From Arthrobacter sp. ATA002 (GTDB lineage Bacteria; Actinomycetota; Actinomycetes; Actinomycetales; Micrococcaceae): DNA of 64,000 nucleotides. Shown in pieces: positions 26,748-36,444 of this stretch. The position numbers were made by a program, and so were the translations under genes. The stretch's first letter is position 1; every line of letters starts with the position of its first letter. The stretch lies in the NCBI RefSeq assembly GCF_026898095.1, contig NZ_CP114015.1, positions 3,410,001-3,474,000 on the forward strand. Direction: 5' to 3'. Below the pieces are notes generated by a model, which was not told where the DNA came from, searched no databases, and worked only from the letters and a program-made list of their open reading frames with translations.

Positions 26748-27950
26748 CTACCGCGCGCTCCGGCGGCGGCTGAAGCCGAACGCCACCGCGAGCAGCAGCA
26801 CCAGGCCCTTGATGACCTGCTGCCAGGCTGTATCCACGGAGAGGATGGACAGGCCCTGGTTCAGCACGCCCATCACCAGGCCGCCGATCACCGCACCAAT
26901 GACCGTTCCCACCCCGCCCTGCACCGAGGCCCCGCCGATGAACACGGCCGCAATGGCGTCCAGCTCGTAGCCGCTGCCGGCCGAGGACACGGCGCCGCCG
27001 GCCCGGGCGGTGGCGACGACGCCGGCCAGCCCGGCCAGGAACCCCATGTTCACGAAGATGAAGAAGTTCACCCACCGGGTTTTCACCCCGGACATCATGG
27101 CGGCGTTCAGGTTCCCGCCCATGGCGTAAATATGCCGGCCAAACACGGTGCGGGTGAGCAGGAAGGAGTACGCCAGCACGAGCACGGCCAGGATGATCAG
27201 GATGATCGGAGTGCCCCGGTTGAACGCCAGCAGATAGCACAGGTACATGATGGCGACCACGGCAACACCGATCTTGAACCAGAAGGACAGCGCCCCTTCG
27301 AGGGGCAGGCCCAGGCGCCGCAGATCAGCCCGGGACCTCAGCTGCTGCACGACCACCGCGGCCGAGGCCACGGCTCCGATGCCCAGCGTGATGAGGTCGG
27401 GGGTGCCGGTGGTGGGCAGGGTTCCGGAGCCGATGGCCACATACGGGCGGGGCAGGCCGCTGACCGTGCCGCCGGAGAGCAGCACCAGGGCCAGGCCGCG
27501 GAAAATCAGCATCCCCGCCAGCGTCACGATGAACGCCGGTATCCCCACGAACGCCACCCAAAATCCCTGCCACGCACCAATCAGGGCGCCGACGGCGAGG
27601 GCCAGGACAACGGCACCCCACCAGGGCAGGCCCCAGCTGTTCATGGACAGCGCGGCCACGCCGCCCACCAGGGCCACCACGGATCCCACGGACAGGTCGA
27701 TATGCCCGGCGATAATCACCATGACCATGCCGATCGCCAGGATCAGCACGTAGGCGTTCTGCTGGATCAGGTTGGACACGTTCCCCGGATACAGCAGTCG
27801 GCCGCCGGTGAGGATCTGGAACAGCACGATGATGACGACGAGTGAGGCGAGGATCCCGTATTGCCTCACGTCCACGCGCAGGCGCCGTTTCGACGTCGAC
27901 GGGTTGGGCGGAACCGGCGCCTTGGCTTGTTCTGGAGTAGTGGTGGTCAC
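26748..27950 (-). CDS. mmsB: Multiple-monosaccharide ABC permease (MmsB/GguB)
   Basis: The 400-residue permease is longer than RbsC, as expected for the GguB/XylH class, with about eleven spans. It shows [20 protein letters not shown] and [20 protein letters not shown]. It imports xylose, galactose or arabinose together with the two genes upstream. Its start overlaps the ATPase stop by four bases, and it is the last intact gene of the operon chvE-mmsA-mmsB. Confidence 0.92.
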   Translation of the reverse strand: MTTTTPEQAKAPVPPNPSTSKRRLRVDVRQYGILASLVVIIVLFQILTGGRLLYPGNVSNLIQQNAYVLILAIGMVMVIIAGHIDLSVGSVVALVGGVAALSMNSWGLPWWGAVVLALAVGALIGAWQGFWVAFVGIPAFIVTLAGMLIFRGLALVLLSGGTVSGLPRPYVAIGSGTLPTTGTPDLITLGIGAVASAAVVVQQLRSRADLRRLGLPLEGALSFWFKIGVAVVAIMYLCYLLAFNRGTPIILIILAVLVLAYSFLLTRTVFGRHIYAMGGNLNAAMMSGVKTRWVNFFIFVNMGFLAGLAGVVATARAGGAVSSAGSGYELDAIAAVFIGGASVQGGVGTVIGAVIGGLVMGVLNQGLSILSVDTAWQQVIKGLVLLLAVAFGFSRRRSAR

Positions 27951-29494
27951 GGTGCTTGTGCTCCTTGGGTCCGGGCGGCGGTCATGTGGCGCATCAGTTC
28001 TTCCTGGGTGGCCTCGGCGCGGGGCACCTCGGCGGTGAGCCGGCCTTCGGCGATGGTGTAGATGCGGTCGGCGAGTCCGATCAGTTCGGGCAGCTCGCTG
28101 GAAATGACAATGACGGCTTTGCCCTGGGCCGCCATCTCGTTGACGATTCCGTAAATTTCAAACTTGGCGCCGACGTCGATGCCGCGGGTCGGTTCGTCCA
28201 GGATCAGCACGTCGGGTCCGGAGTAGATCCACTTGCTGAGCACGACTTTCTGCTGGTTTCCGCCGGAGAGGTTGCCGACGAGCGAGGACACCGTGGGCGT
28301 CTTGATGTTCATCTGCTGCCGGTAGTCGTCGGCGACGGCGTATTCCCGGTTGCGGTCGATGATGCCCAGCCGTGCGAGTTTCCCCAGCGCGGCCGCGGTG
28401 ACGTTGACCGCCACGCTGCCGATCAGGTTCAGCCCGTACCGCTTGCGGTCCTCGCTGACGTAGGCGATGCCGTTGCGGATCGCCTCGCCCACGGTGCGGG
28501 TGCGGATCTCGGTGCCGTCCTTATAGACCCGGCCGGAGATGCCGCTGCCGTAGGAGCGGCCGAAAATGCTCATCGCCAGTTCGGTGCGCCCGGCGCCCAT
28601 CAGGCCCGCGAAGCCCACGATCTCGCCGGCGTTGACGACAAAGGAGGCGTTGTCGACGACCACGCGGTCCACGTCGATCGGATGGTGCACGGTCCAGTCT
28701 TCGACCCGGAACTTCTCGCCGCCGATCTGCGCGTCGCGGGGCGGAAACTGGGAATCCAGCGGCCGGCCCACCATCGCGCGGATGATCCGGGTTTCAATGT
28801 CGTCAGTGTCCTCGACGGGAAACGTCTCAATGGTCCGTCCGTCGCGCAGGACCGTGACGGTGTCGGCGATGGCGCGGATTTCGTTGAGCTTATGGGAAAT
28901 GATGATCGAGGTGATGCCCTGCCCGCGGAGCTGGTCGATCAGCCCCAGCAGGTGGGCCGAGTCGCCGTCGTTCAGTGCCGCCGTCGGTTCATCCAGGATC
29001 AGGAGCTTCACCTCCTTGGACAGGGCCTTGGCGATTTCCACCAGCTGCTGCTTGCCGACCCCGAGTTCCAGGATTTTGGTGGCCGGGCTTTCGTCCAGCC
29101 CCACCCGCTCGAGCAGCGCCGCGGCCTGCAGGTTGGTTTGGTTCCAGTCGATGACGCCGCCGCGGGACACCTCATTGCCCAGGAAAATGTTCTCGGCGAC
29201 GGACAGGTACGGGCTCAGCGCGAGTTCCTGGTGGATGATCACGATCCCGTCCCGCTCGCTGTCATTGATCGACCCGTAGGACACGGCCCTGCCGTCCAGG
29301 GTGAGGGTGCCCTCGAAGCTGCCGTGCGGATAGACGCCGCTGAGCACCTTCATCAGCGTGGACTTGCCGGCCCCGTTCTCACCGCAGATGGCGTGCACAC
29401 CGCCGCGCTCGACGTCCACCGATACGCCGTCGAGCGCTTTGATGCCGTTGAATTCCTTGACGATGCCGTCCATGGAAAGGATGACGTCATTCAT
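27947..29494 (-). CDS. mmsA: Multiple-monosaccharide ABC ATPase (MmsA/GguA)
   Basis: The 515-residue protein carries two ABC cassettes. The first has Walker [13 protein letters not shown], signature [15 protein letters not shown] and Walker [12 protein letters not shown]. The second has the degenerate P-loop [16 protein letters not shown], signature [14 protein letters not shown] and [14 protein letters not shown]. This is the standard two-cassette importer ATPase of the ribose/xylose class. It lies between the binding-protein gene, from which a strong hairpin separates it, and mmsB. Confidence 0.93.
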   Translation of the reverse strand: MNDVILSMDGIVKEFNGIKALDGVSVDVERGGVHAICGENGAGKSTLMKVLSGVYPHGSFEGTLTLDGRAVSYGSINDSERDGIVIIHQELALSPYLSVAENIFLGNEVSRGGVIDWNQTNLQAAALLERVGLDESPATKILELGVGKQQLVEIAKALSKEVKLLILDEPTAALNDGDSAHLLGLIDQLRGQGITSIIISHKLNEIRAIADTVTVLRDGRTIETFPVEDTDDIETRIIRAMVGRPLDSQFPPRDAQIGGEKFRVEDWTVHHPIDVDRVVVDNASFVVNAGEIVGFAGLMGAGRTELAMSIFGRSYGSGISGRVYKDGTEIRTRTVGEAIRNGIAYVSEDRKRYGLNLIGSVAVNVTAAALGKLARLGIIDRNREYAVADDYRQQMNIKTPTVSSLVGNLSGGNQQKVVLSKWIYSGPDVLILDEPTRGIDVGAKFEIYGIVNEMAAQGKAVIVISSELPELIGLADRIYTIAEGRLTAEVPRAEATQEELMRHMTAARTQGAQAP

Positions 29495-29520
29495 GCCGTT
29501 CTCGTTTCGGTACAGGGAGA

Positions 29521-29550
29521 AAGCGGGGCGCGTGCTGCCGCGCCCCGCTT
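29521..29550. terminator. Intercistronic hairpin between binding-protein and ATPase genes
   Basis: Perfect 12-base arms AAGCGGGGCGCG and CGCGCCCCGCTT with a six-base loop. On the coding (minus) strand it comes 16 bases after the chvE stop and is followed by TTTCTCCC, a weak T tract, so partial termination is likely. Confidence 0.6.
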
Positions 29551-29566
29551 GTTCCGGAAGGAGGTC

Positions 29567-30685
29567 CTACAGGCCGACGTCGCCGGCAGTGACGAAGCCG
29601 GAGTCCACCAGCGTGGGCTGCACCTCGTCCTTGGTGACGACCACCGGGTCGAGGATGTAGGTGGGCACCACTTTGATGCCGTTGTCGTAGGTTTCGGTGT
29701 CATTGACTTCCACCTCGTCACCGGCCACGAGCGCATCGATCATGGTTTCCACCTGGGTGCCTAGTTCGCGGGTGTCCTTCCAGACGGTCATCGACTGGCG
29801 GTCGGCGAGGATGGCCCTCACGTTGGCGACGTCGGCGTCCTGGCCGGTGATCAGCGGCCAGTCAGTGCCGGGTGTGTAGCCGGCGCCGTCCAGCGACGCT
29901 TGGATGCCCAGCGCCAGGCTGTCATTGGGCGAGAGCACGACGTCGACCCGCTCGCCGCCGGTGTAAAAGGACTGCAGGCGGTTGTCCATCTCGGACTGTG
30001 CGTCGGCGGACTGCCAGCCAAGGATGCCGATGGACGTCCACTCGTCGTTGCTGGCCGGGGAGTTGCCGGAGGGAACCACCAGCTGGCCCTCCTCGACGTA
30101 CGGCAGCAGCACGTCCCACGCCCCGGCGAAGAAGAACTCCGCGTTGTTGTCATCTGGGCTGCCCGCGAACGGCTCCAGGTTGTACGGGCCGTCCCCGTTT
30201 TCCAGGCCCAGCTGGTCCACGAGGTATTCACCCTGCAGTTGTCCCACCTTGTAGTTGTCGAAGGTGGCGTAGTAGTCCACGGCCTCGGTGCCGTTGATCA
30301 GGCGGTCATAGGCGATGACTTGGACGTCCTGGGCCTTGGCTTCCTCCAGGACGGGCCCGAGGGTTTCGCCGTCGATGGCGGCGACCACGAGGATCTGTGC
30401 ACCGCCGGCGATTTGGTTCTGGATTTGGCTGATCTGCTGGTCGGTTCTGTCTTCGGCGTACTGCAGGTCCACATCGCAGTCTTTGGCTTCGAGTTTCTCC
30501 CTCAGCCCCTCGCCGTCGTTAATCCAGCGTTCCAGGCTGCGCGTGGGCATCGAGATTCCCACGTTGCATTCGGCGGCTTCGCCGTCGCCGCCGTCGCCGG
30601 TGGTTCCGGCCGGCGCGCAGGCTGCCAGCCCCGCCGCGAGTCCGAGGGTCACAATAAAGGTCGAAACGTGCTTGCTTCTGGTCAT
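29567..30685 (-). CDS. chvE: Multiple-monosaccharide-binding lipoprotein (ChvE-like)
   Basis: About 372 residues from the ATG at 30683-30685; the longer open frame upstream is not family sequence. A lipoprotein signal ends GLAAGLAACAPAG, followed by a short acidic linker and a ChvE-type fold (VGISMPTRSLERWINDG, QIQNQIAGGAQILVVAAID, VIAYDRLI). It delivers monosaccharides to MmsAB. It is the first gene of the operon; the 301 bases upstream should hold its promoter. Confidence 0.92.
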   Translation of the reverse strand: MTRSKHVSTFIVTLGLAAGLAACAPAGTTGDGGDGEAAECNVGISMPTRSLERWINDGEGLREKLEAKDCDVDLQYAEDRTDQQISQIQNQIAGGAQILVVAAIDGETLGPVLEEAKAQDVQVIAYDRLINGTEAVDYYATFDNYKVGQLQGEYLVDQLGLENGDGPYNLEPFAGSPDDNNAEFFFAGAWDVLLPYVEEGQLVVPSGNSPASNDEWTSIGILGWQSADAQSEMDNRLQSFYTGGERVDVVLSPNDSLALGIQASLDGAGYTPGTDWPLITGQDADVANVRAILADRQSMTVWKDTRELGTQVETMIDALVAGDEVEVNDTETYDNGIKVVPTYILDPVVVTKDEVQPTLVDSGFVTAGDVGL

Positions 30686-30986
30686 GGGAAAGCCTTTGGA
30701 ACAGGATCCGGCTGCTGCGGCTGATTCCCGGCCCGGCCGGGAAGCGGCACAGGGCCACGCTGGACTGCTGGAGCTGGATCGGACGGATACAACACACTGG
30801 TGCCTGCCGGCTGAACAACCGCCGCGCATTGTGCAGGCGGCGCATCTTGCAGGCGGAGAGAACCTATGTGCCCGGGGAATCAGGGACAAGAGAAATAGGG
30901 CAAGTTATGTAATCGCAACGCCGTTTTCCGGCGGACAGGTAGCGCGCTGACGCCGGCGCGGGCCGGAGTTAGCCGGGGCGCCGGCG
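30686..30986. other. Noncoding region upstream of chvE
   Basis: This 301-base stretch separates chvE from the stop of the AraC-type gene, both leftward. The end near 30895-30925 is AT-rich relative to its surroundings and is the likely promoter area for chvE, but no convincing -35/-10 pair or operator palindrome could be fixed. Confidence 0.4.
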
Positions 30987-31835
30987 TTACCCTGTGGCCG
31001 TTGGGTTTCCCGCATCCGCAGACCGGCGGTAGCTGCTGGGCGTCAGGCCGAGGACGTTCCGGAAAGCAGCGGCAAGGTGGGCGTGGTCGGCGTACCCCAG
31101 CTCGGCGGCGATGTCCGCAATGATGGTGCCGGGTTCGGTGCGGAGCCGTTCGGCCGCTTCCTGCAGCCGGTAACGGCGGATCATCATGAGCGGAGGCAGC
31201 CCGACATACCGCTTGGCCAGGCGCTGCGCGGTGCGGACCGACACCCCCAGCTGTGCCGCCGCCTGGTCGACGCGGGTCAGGGCAGGGTCCACCCGGATCA
31301 GCTCCTCCAAGCGGTTGGCCAGCTCCGCTTCGGGTGACGGCGCAGGCACCCGGGACTGCAGCCAGGCGGCCGCAGCGGCAACCGCGCGGGCACGGCGGCG
31401 GGCGCCGCCGTCGTCGTCGTCATTGCCGGCGGCGGCGTCGTCGTTGCCGCCGTCTGCTGCCATGGCGGTGCGAATCCCCGCAAGCAGATCAGGCGCGTCG
31501 AAGGGAATCTCCACATCGCGGAGCTGTCCGGGGTCCCCGGCAAGGAAGGGCACGGCTGCCGGCCGCAGGAGCAGCCCCACGGCCCAGCCGGAGCCGTGCA
31601 GGTCCCGAAAAGAGCGGCGGGTTGCCGGGCCGGAGAGAGTCACGCCGCCGGGCTGAATGACAAGGTTCAGCGCCGGAAACGGCAGAAGTTCCTGGCGTGA
31701 TACGCGGCCCGGACCAAGGTTCCATTCCGGAATCCACACCCAGCGGATCCGGTTTTCAAGCCCGGGCGGCGGATCAGCGCGGTGGAACTGCGGCAGCCGG
31801 GTTGGATACAGTGTGCCCCGCCATTGCTCCTCCAC
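30987..31835 (-). CDS. AraC-family transcriptional regulator
   Basis: The 282-residue protein starts at GTG. The N-terminal domain (to about residue 125) has the DUF6597-like start typical of this subgroup (LPQFHRADPPPG, NLVIQPGGVTLSGP). A low-complexity Asp/Asn/Ala linker follows (about 133-147), then the two helix-turn-helix units (LGVSVRTAQRLAKRYVGL, IADIAAELGYADHAHLAAAF, LGLTPSSYRR). The ligand is unknown. It is divergent from the VOC gene at 31903, with 67 bases between them, so it may control that gene. Confidence 0.88.
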   Translation of the reverse strand: MEEQWRGTLYPTRLPQFHRADPPPGLENRIRWVWIPEWNLGPGRVSRQELLPFPALNLVIQPGGVTLSGPATRRSFRDLHGSGWAVGLLLRPAAVPFLAGDPGQLRDVEIPFDAPDLLAGIRTAMAADGGNDDAAAGNDDDDGGARRRARAVAAAAAWLQSRVPAPSPEAELANRLEELIRVDPALTRVDQAAAQLGVSVRTAQRLAKRYVGLPPLMMIRRYRLQEAAERLRTEPGTIIADIAAELGYADHAHLAAAFRNVLGLTPSSYRRSADAGNPTATG

Positions 31836-31902
31836 GGTGTCCCCGCTTCCGGTGTCGTGAATCTACAAGCGGCGCCGGCCGGCACCTGCCTAGCCTGACA
31901 CC

Positions 31903-32427
31903 ATGACTACTTCAGAGAACACTTCCACAGAACCGCAGCCAACCGCAGGCGTCACCGGAGACCATACAACCAACGGTGTTCCACACGGCTCCTCCAGCCT
32001 GACACCGTTCCTGGCCGTACCGGGAGCCCGCGGGGCGATCGACTTTTACCGGGACATATTCGGTGCGCGGGTGGTGGACGTTACCGAGATGGGCGGCGTG
32101 GTGGTGCACGCCGAACTGGATTTCGGCACCGGGCACCTGCAGGTGGGCGAACCCATGCCCGATTATGGGCTGGTTCCGGCCCCGGACGGGGACGCGGACT
32201 GCTATTCACTCGGCCTGTACTGCGCGGATGCGGACGAGGTGGTGGCCCGGGCCGAGGCCGCCGGAGCCACCGTCCGGGAACCGTTGAGCACGTTCGTCAG
32301 CGGCGACCGGTATGCCAGCATCCGGGATCCGTTCGGGGTGCGCTGGTCGGTGATGACCCGCGTCGAGGATCTGTCCGAGGAGGAGAGCGCCCGGCGGGTG
32401 GCCGAGTGGGCGGCGCAGCAGGGCTGA
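31903..32427 (+). CDS. VOC family protein, PhnB/glyoxalase-like
   Basis: The 174-residue protein has a Ser/Thr-rich leader of about 30 residues, then a VOC fold: LTPFLAVPGARGAIDFYRDI, a second unit LYCADADEVVARAEAAGA and the terminal RDPFGVRWSVMTRVEDLS. Proteins of this type next to AraC regulators often act on toxic small molecules, but nothing in the sequence names a substrate. It is convergent with the flavohemoglobin gene. Confidence 0.85.
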   Translation: MTTSENTSTEPQPTAGVTGDHTTNGVPHGSSSLTPFLAVPGARGAIDFYRDIFGARVVDVTEMGGVVVHAELDFGTGHLQVGEPMPDYGLVPAPDGDADCYSLGLYCADADEVVARAEAAGATVREPLSTFVSGDRYASIRDPFGVRWSVMTRVEDLSEEESARRVAEWAAQQG

Positions 32428-32453
32428 TACCCGCCTTACTGGAAGTCGGGAGC

Positions 32454-33458
32454 TTATTGGACGTCGGCGAGCCAGAGATCCGGGCCGAACACTTCGCACT
32501 GAATGTCGCGGGCAGGCACGCCGCGCCCGATCAAGGAACTGCGCACCGCCCGCATGAACGGCAGGGGCCCGCACAGGTAGTACTCGGCGTCGGCCGGAAG
32601 CTCCACGGTGTCCAGGTCCATGAAGCCGGTGAACCCGCTGCCCGGCTGGGCGTCCGCCGGAGGTTCCAGGAACCAGGTGAGGGACGAGGCCCGCGACAGC
32701 CGGTCCAGGTCCGCCTTCACCTGGTCCCGCAGGGCGTAGGAGCCGGCGGAGTTGTCGGCGTGCAGCACGGTGATGTGGCGCAGGGATCCGGCCTCTGCCA
32801 GATGCGAGAGCATGCCGGCCACGGGCGCGACGCCGATGCCGGCGCTGGCGAAGACCACCGGCCGGACGGTGGACTGCAGCACCACGTCACCGAACGGGGC
32901 GGAGAGCAGCACCTCGTCGCCCACGCCCACACCGGAGTGCAGCAGGTTGGACACTTCGCCGTCGGGAGTTGCCTGGCCGTGCACGCGCTTGACGGTGAAC
33001 TGGCGGTAGCGGCCGTCGTCGGCCCGGCTGAGGCTGTACTGGCGCGGCTGGTGAACGCCGCCGGGCATCAGTGCCTTCAGCGACACGTACTGTCCGGACA
33101 GGGACGGCTTGGCCCGGCGGCCGTCGGTGCGCTGCACCACGAAGGTCACGACGTCATCGGTTTCGCGGATCTTCCGGACCACCGTCCAGGCACCCCAGAC
33201 GTCCGCTGACCCCAGCTCCGCAGCGGCATACAGGGCACGCTCGGAAGTGATCAGGGCACCGGCCTTGAGCCAGTACACCTCGTCCCACGCCGCGGCCCCG
33301 CCGGTGACGGCGTCGCCCATGACATCCGCGACCGCCCACATCAGGTGCTTGTGGACCACCCCATACTGCTCCGGCTGCAGTCCGGGCGAGGCATGTTTGT
33401 GCGAAATCCTGGCCGTTACTCCCCGACGGCTGGCCGCGCACAGCGGACCACTTTTCAC
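32454..33458 (-). pseudogene. hmp: Flavohemoglobin lacking the N-terminal half of its globin domain
   Basis: From ARISHKHAS onward the sequence is a normal flavohemoglobin: the proximal-His helix (HKHASPGLQPEQYGVVHKHL), RQYSLS for FAD, GIGVAPVAGML for NAD(P), CGPLPFM and EVFGPD. The preceding 80-90 residues of globin, including the distal Tyr and Gln that handle NO and oxygen, are absent. The frame opens at a GTG directly after a stop codon, inside the end of the DUF3052 gene. A single base change cannot repair this, so a real deletion or a mis-join of the assembly is needed to explain it. An intact Hmp would convert NO to nitrate. Confidence 0.75.
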
Positions 33459-33807
33459 TCAGCGAAGCGTCGGCCAGCGGCTCCCAGTTGTTGGCCTGCA
33501 GCAGGGACGCCACGGTGTCGCGGTTGATGTCGAGCTCCTCGCCCTCCGCGGCAACCGACGGGTAGCAAACCCACAGGACCCCGCCCGGCTCCACCGCTGC
33601 GGCGGCGTCCGTCAGCTCGTGGGCAAGGTCAGCTGCGGACCCGACAAACAGGATGACGACGTCGGCGGGCAGGCGCGACCCCGGCTCACCCAGATGGGCC
33701 TGCCCGGGCAGGTACGGGGCAGTCTCCGGACGGCCCTGCGCGCCGTAGACGGTGACGCGCTCCCCGGCGGAGACGCCGAACGGCTGGGCGGAGGATTCAG
33801 AAGACAT
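33154..33807 (-). CDS. DUF3052 protein with out-of-frame C-terminal tail
   Basis: Residues 10-127 match the actinobacterial DUF3052 family: VSAGERVTVYG at the start, ADVVILFVGSAADLAHEL, GGVLWVCYPS, ELDINRDTVASLLQANNWEP and the closing EKWSAVRGQP near 33427. Family members normally end here. Instead the frame runs on for about 90 residues of nonsense that overlaps the flavohemoglobin reading frame in another phase. The most economical reading is that the normal 3' end and the start of the next gene were removed together. The function of DUF3052 is unknown. Confidence 0.75.
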   Translation of the reverse strand: MSSESSAQPFGVSAGERVTVYGAQGRPETAPYLPGQAHLGEPGSRLPADVVILFVGSAADLAHELTDAAAAVEPGGVLWVCYPSVAAEGEELDINRDTVASLLQANNWEPLADASLSEKWSAVRGQPSGSNGQDFAQTCLARTAAGAVWGGPQAPDVGGRGCHGRRRHRRGRGVGRGVLAQGRCPDHFRACPVCRCGAGVSGRLGCLDGGPEDPRNR

Positions 33808-33955
33808 CGGTGGGGCTCCATTTCACGGGCGGGGGTCGGTCTGGGACGGATACCCGGCGGCCACGCCAGCTCGCCGGGTGTTCCCATTCTTTCAGGTTCC
33901 GGCATCGATGCAGGTCAAGGCGCAGATCGCCGCGGAGAAACCACGGGGCAGCTCA

Positions 33956-34501
33956 CTACGCGGAGGCTATGGCTTCCCGCCGGCCGCGGACAGCGGCAGC
34001 GGCGGCGGCCACGGCAACCAGGGCGATCGATGCCATGGCCTGCAGCTCCGTAAAGGTTCCGCCGGACAGGGCCGGAGCCAGGCTGACGCCCAGGGCAAGG
34101 ACACCCGTTGCCGCCGCCAGCGTCCCGCGGGTGCGCACCGCGAGCGCAATCAGGCACAGGCCGTACACCGGGCTGAAGGCGAGGTGAAAACCGACAAAGG
34201 GCACGCTCAGGACTGCCAGGCCGGTGAGCGCCGCCACGGCTCCCCGCTGGCGGCGGATGCCGGCGCGGCCTTCGGATGCCGCCGTGAACAGATACGCGGC
34301 GAGGACCAGGAGCGGCGGCACCGCACCCCAGAGCATGAAAGAGCCGACGGACGCATCGATCACGTTCAGCGTTCGGAGAAGCGACACCAGCGCTCCTGCG
34401 GAAACAGCCGCCAGCAGGAAAGTGTCGGCGATCCGGTCGGCGATCCGGTCGGCGGCACGTTCTGCGGTGCTGCGTTCGACGCCGGTGCTCGGCTCGGTCA
34501 T
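33956..34501 (-). CDS. Membrane protein, five or six spans, unknown family
   Basis: The 181-residue protein has a charged N-terminus containing a direct repeat RIADRIAD, encoded by a duplicated 12-base unit at 34430-34453. Several hydrophobic stretches follow (about residues 28-45, 56-72, 88-108, 110-125, 128-145 and 150-170) and a basic end RGRREAI. I do not recognise a family. It is divergent from the SDR gene. Confidence 0.65.
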   Translation of the reverse strand: MTEPSTGVERSTAERAADRIADRIADTFLLAAVSAGALVSLLRTLNVIDASVGSFMLWGAVPPLLVLAAYLFTAASEGRAGIRRQRGAVAALTGLAVLSVPFVGFHLAFSPVYGLCLIALAVRTRGTLAAATGVLALGVSLAPALSGGTFTELQAMASIALVAVAAAAAAVRGRREAIASA

Positions 34502-34638
34502 GGGTTCAGGTCCTGTTCAATGGGCACGGCGGCGCAGCCGCATATGCGCAGCACCCTACACGCCCCCGCACGGAACAGGCAGAATGGGCGCAGGACTGCG
34601 CTCTTTCGCGCGTGCCCACCCCTCTTCCGGAGGTTCCC

Positions 34639-35376
34639 ATGACCACGCCGTCCCCGCGCTCTGTCATTGTCACCGGCGGATCCGGCGGCATCGGCCGGGC
34701 CACAGCACTGCGACTCGCCCGCGACGGCGCCAACATCCTTGTCCACTACAGCGGCAACCGCGACGCGGCCCGCGAAACGGCCGACGGCGTCGTCAATGCC
34801 GGGGGCAACGCCGTGGTTTTCGGTGGGGACGTGGCGGAGGAAGGGCAAATGCAGGAGATGTTTGTCGAGGCAGCCGCGGCGTTCGGCGGCGTTGACGTGC
34901 TGGTTCACACCGCCGGCATAATGCCCCTCGGCCCGGTTGCGGACATGGATCTGGCGACCTTCGACCGGATCCAGCGGACCAATGTCCGCGGCACCTTCAT
35001 CGTGGACCAGCTGGCGGCCCGCCACCTGCGCGGCGGCGGTGCGGTCATCAACTTCTCCACGTCCGTGACCCGGCTGCAAATGCCGGGCTACGGGGCCTAT
35101 GCCGCGTCGAAGGGCGCCGTGGAATCGCTGACCCTGATTCTGGCCCGCGAGCTGCGCGGACGAAACATCACGGTCAACGCCATAGCTCCGGGCCCGACTG
35201 CCACCCCGCTGTTCTTCAACGGCAAATCCGAAGCGCAAATCGATGCCATCGCCAAGCTCAACCCGATGGAGCGGCTGGGCACACCGGAGGATATCGCCGA
35301 GGCGGTGGCATTCCTGGCCGGTCCGGGCCGCTGGATCAACGGGCAGGTGCTCTTCGCCAACGGCGGCGCCGCGTAA
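34639..35376 (+). CDS. Short-chain dehydrogenase/reductase
   Basis: About 245 residues from the ATG at 34639, with GGAGG seven bases upstream; a GTG at 34612 is less likely. It is a classical SDR with Rossmann motif VTGGSGGIG, catalytic Ser in NFSTSV and YAASK, and the PG motif IAPGPTATPLF. It oxidises or reduces a small alcohol or ketone with NAD(P); the adenine-binding end suggests NADP but this is not certain. It is alone in its direction apart from the gene that follows. Confidence 0.9.
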   Translation: MTTPSPRSVIVTGGSGGIGRATALRLARDGANILVHYSGNRDAARETADGVVNAGGNAVVFGGDVAEEGQMQEMFVEAAAAFGGVDVLVHTAGIMPLGPVADMDLATFDRIQRTNVRGTFIVDQLAARHLRGGGAVINFSTSVTRLQMPGYGAYAASKGAVESLTLILARELRGRNITVNAIAPGPTATPLFFNGKSEAQIDAIAKLNPMERLGTPEDIAEAVAFLAGPGRWINGQVLFANGGAA

Positions 35377-35446
35377 TATCGGAGGGGCGGTTTCCCCGGC
35401 TCCCGGGGTGCATTCCGCCGTCCCGCCGCGCAACATCAAGGAACTC

Positions 35447-35945
35447 ATGCCACTGACCAGGAAGTCGCTCAAAGAGGACGGGTTCACCGGATTCCGGCCC
35501 TCGGTGCCGTGGAAACCACCCGGATTCCGCAGCGCCAGGGGATCTTCGTTGCGCTCCGCCCCGCAGCCTTTGAGCCCCGCTTCCTGGCCGTCAGCACGGC
35601 CGGGGTGTTCAAGAAGAAGAATCCGTCCCTGACTCCGGCCGAACTCGCAGCCGAATGGGTGGAGGATGCCGGGGTGCTGTTTATCGGCAAGGCCGGAGCG
35701 GGCAGCCAGGGCAACCGGGGGCTGCGGCGCCAGATCTCCGAATTCCTGGACTTCGGCAGGGGCAAGCCCCGGGCCACTGGGATGGCCGGTTGATCTGGCA
35801 GCTGGCGGACGCGGAGTCCCTCCTCGTGGCCTGGAAGGAGCTGCCGGCGGACGAACTCAACGCAGCCCTGGCGGGCTACCACGCGGACTTCATCGAACTC
35901 CACGGCAGGCTGCCGTTCGCCAATCTCGTCCAGGCCCGCGTCTAG
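35447..35945 (+). pseudogene. Conserved hypothetical protein, two single-base frameshifts
   Basis: Three frames combine to about 166 residues if one base is added at the CCC 35498-35500 and one in the CCCCGGG run 35767-35773. The result reads MPLTRKSLKEDGFTGF, RIPQRQGIFVALRP, VFKKKNPSLTPAELAAEWVE, AGVLFIGKAGAGSQGNRGLR and HWDGRLIWQLADAESLLVAW. The pattern VLFIGKAG followed by a basic helix and a His-Trp segment is reminiscent of a GIY-YIG-like fold, without certainty. AAGGA precedes the ATG. Both lesions fit homopolymer under-calling. Confidence 0.65.
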
Positions 35946-36006
35946 TAACGGGCCCGGCTGATGCCTGAACTGGACCTGGCTGCGGCAAAGCGGTTGACTG
36001 GTGCCC

Positions 36007-36444
36007 ATGCCTCTTACCGGTGAATATGCCCCCAGTTCCAGCAAGCGCGCCCGCGAGCAGGCGGAGTTGATCGAAAGCTCCGGCGGCACGGAGGGCACCA
36101 CCCTCGGCGGCCGTCCCGTCATTCTGCTCACCACGGTCGGTGCCAAGTCCGGAAAGCTGCGCAAGACGCCGCTGATGCGGGTGGAGCACAACGGTGACTA
36201 CGCCGTCGTTGCCTCCCAGGGCGGTGCGCCCAAGCACCCCGTCTGGTACTTCAACATCCAGGCCAACCCCCAGGTGGAACTGCAGGACGGACCGCAGAAG
36301 TGGGACATGCGGGCCCGCGAAGTCACCGGCGGGGAAAAGGCGGTGTGGTGGGAGCGGTCAGTGTCCGCGTATCCCCCGTACGCGGACTACCAGGCCAAGA
36401 CGGACCGGGAGATCCCGGTGTTCGTGCTGGAGCGGATGGACTAA
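36007..36444 (+). CDS. Deazaflavin (F420)-dependent nitroreductase family protein
   Basis: The protein has about 145 residues and the split beta-barrel of the Ddn/DUF385 family: [20 protein letters not shown] with its phosphate-contacting Lys/Arg, then [20 protein letters not shown] and VFVLERMD. Such proteins bind F420 or act as flavin-less scaffolds, and they are characteristic of actinobacteria. The start is uncertain: GTG at 36001 or ATG at 36007. It is convergent with the amidase gene, the stops being adjacent. Confidence 0.85.
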   Translation: MPLTGEYAPSSSKRAREQAELIESSGGTEGTTLGGRPVILLTTVGAKSGKLRKTPLMRVEHNGDYAVVASQGGAPKHPVWYFNIQANPQVELQDGPQKWDMRAREVTGGEKAVWWERSVSAYPPYADYQAKTDREIPVFVLERMD

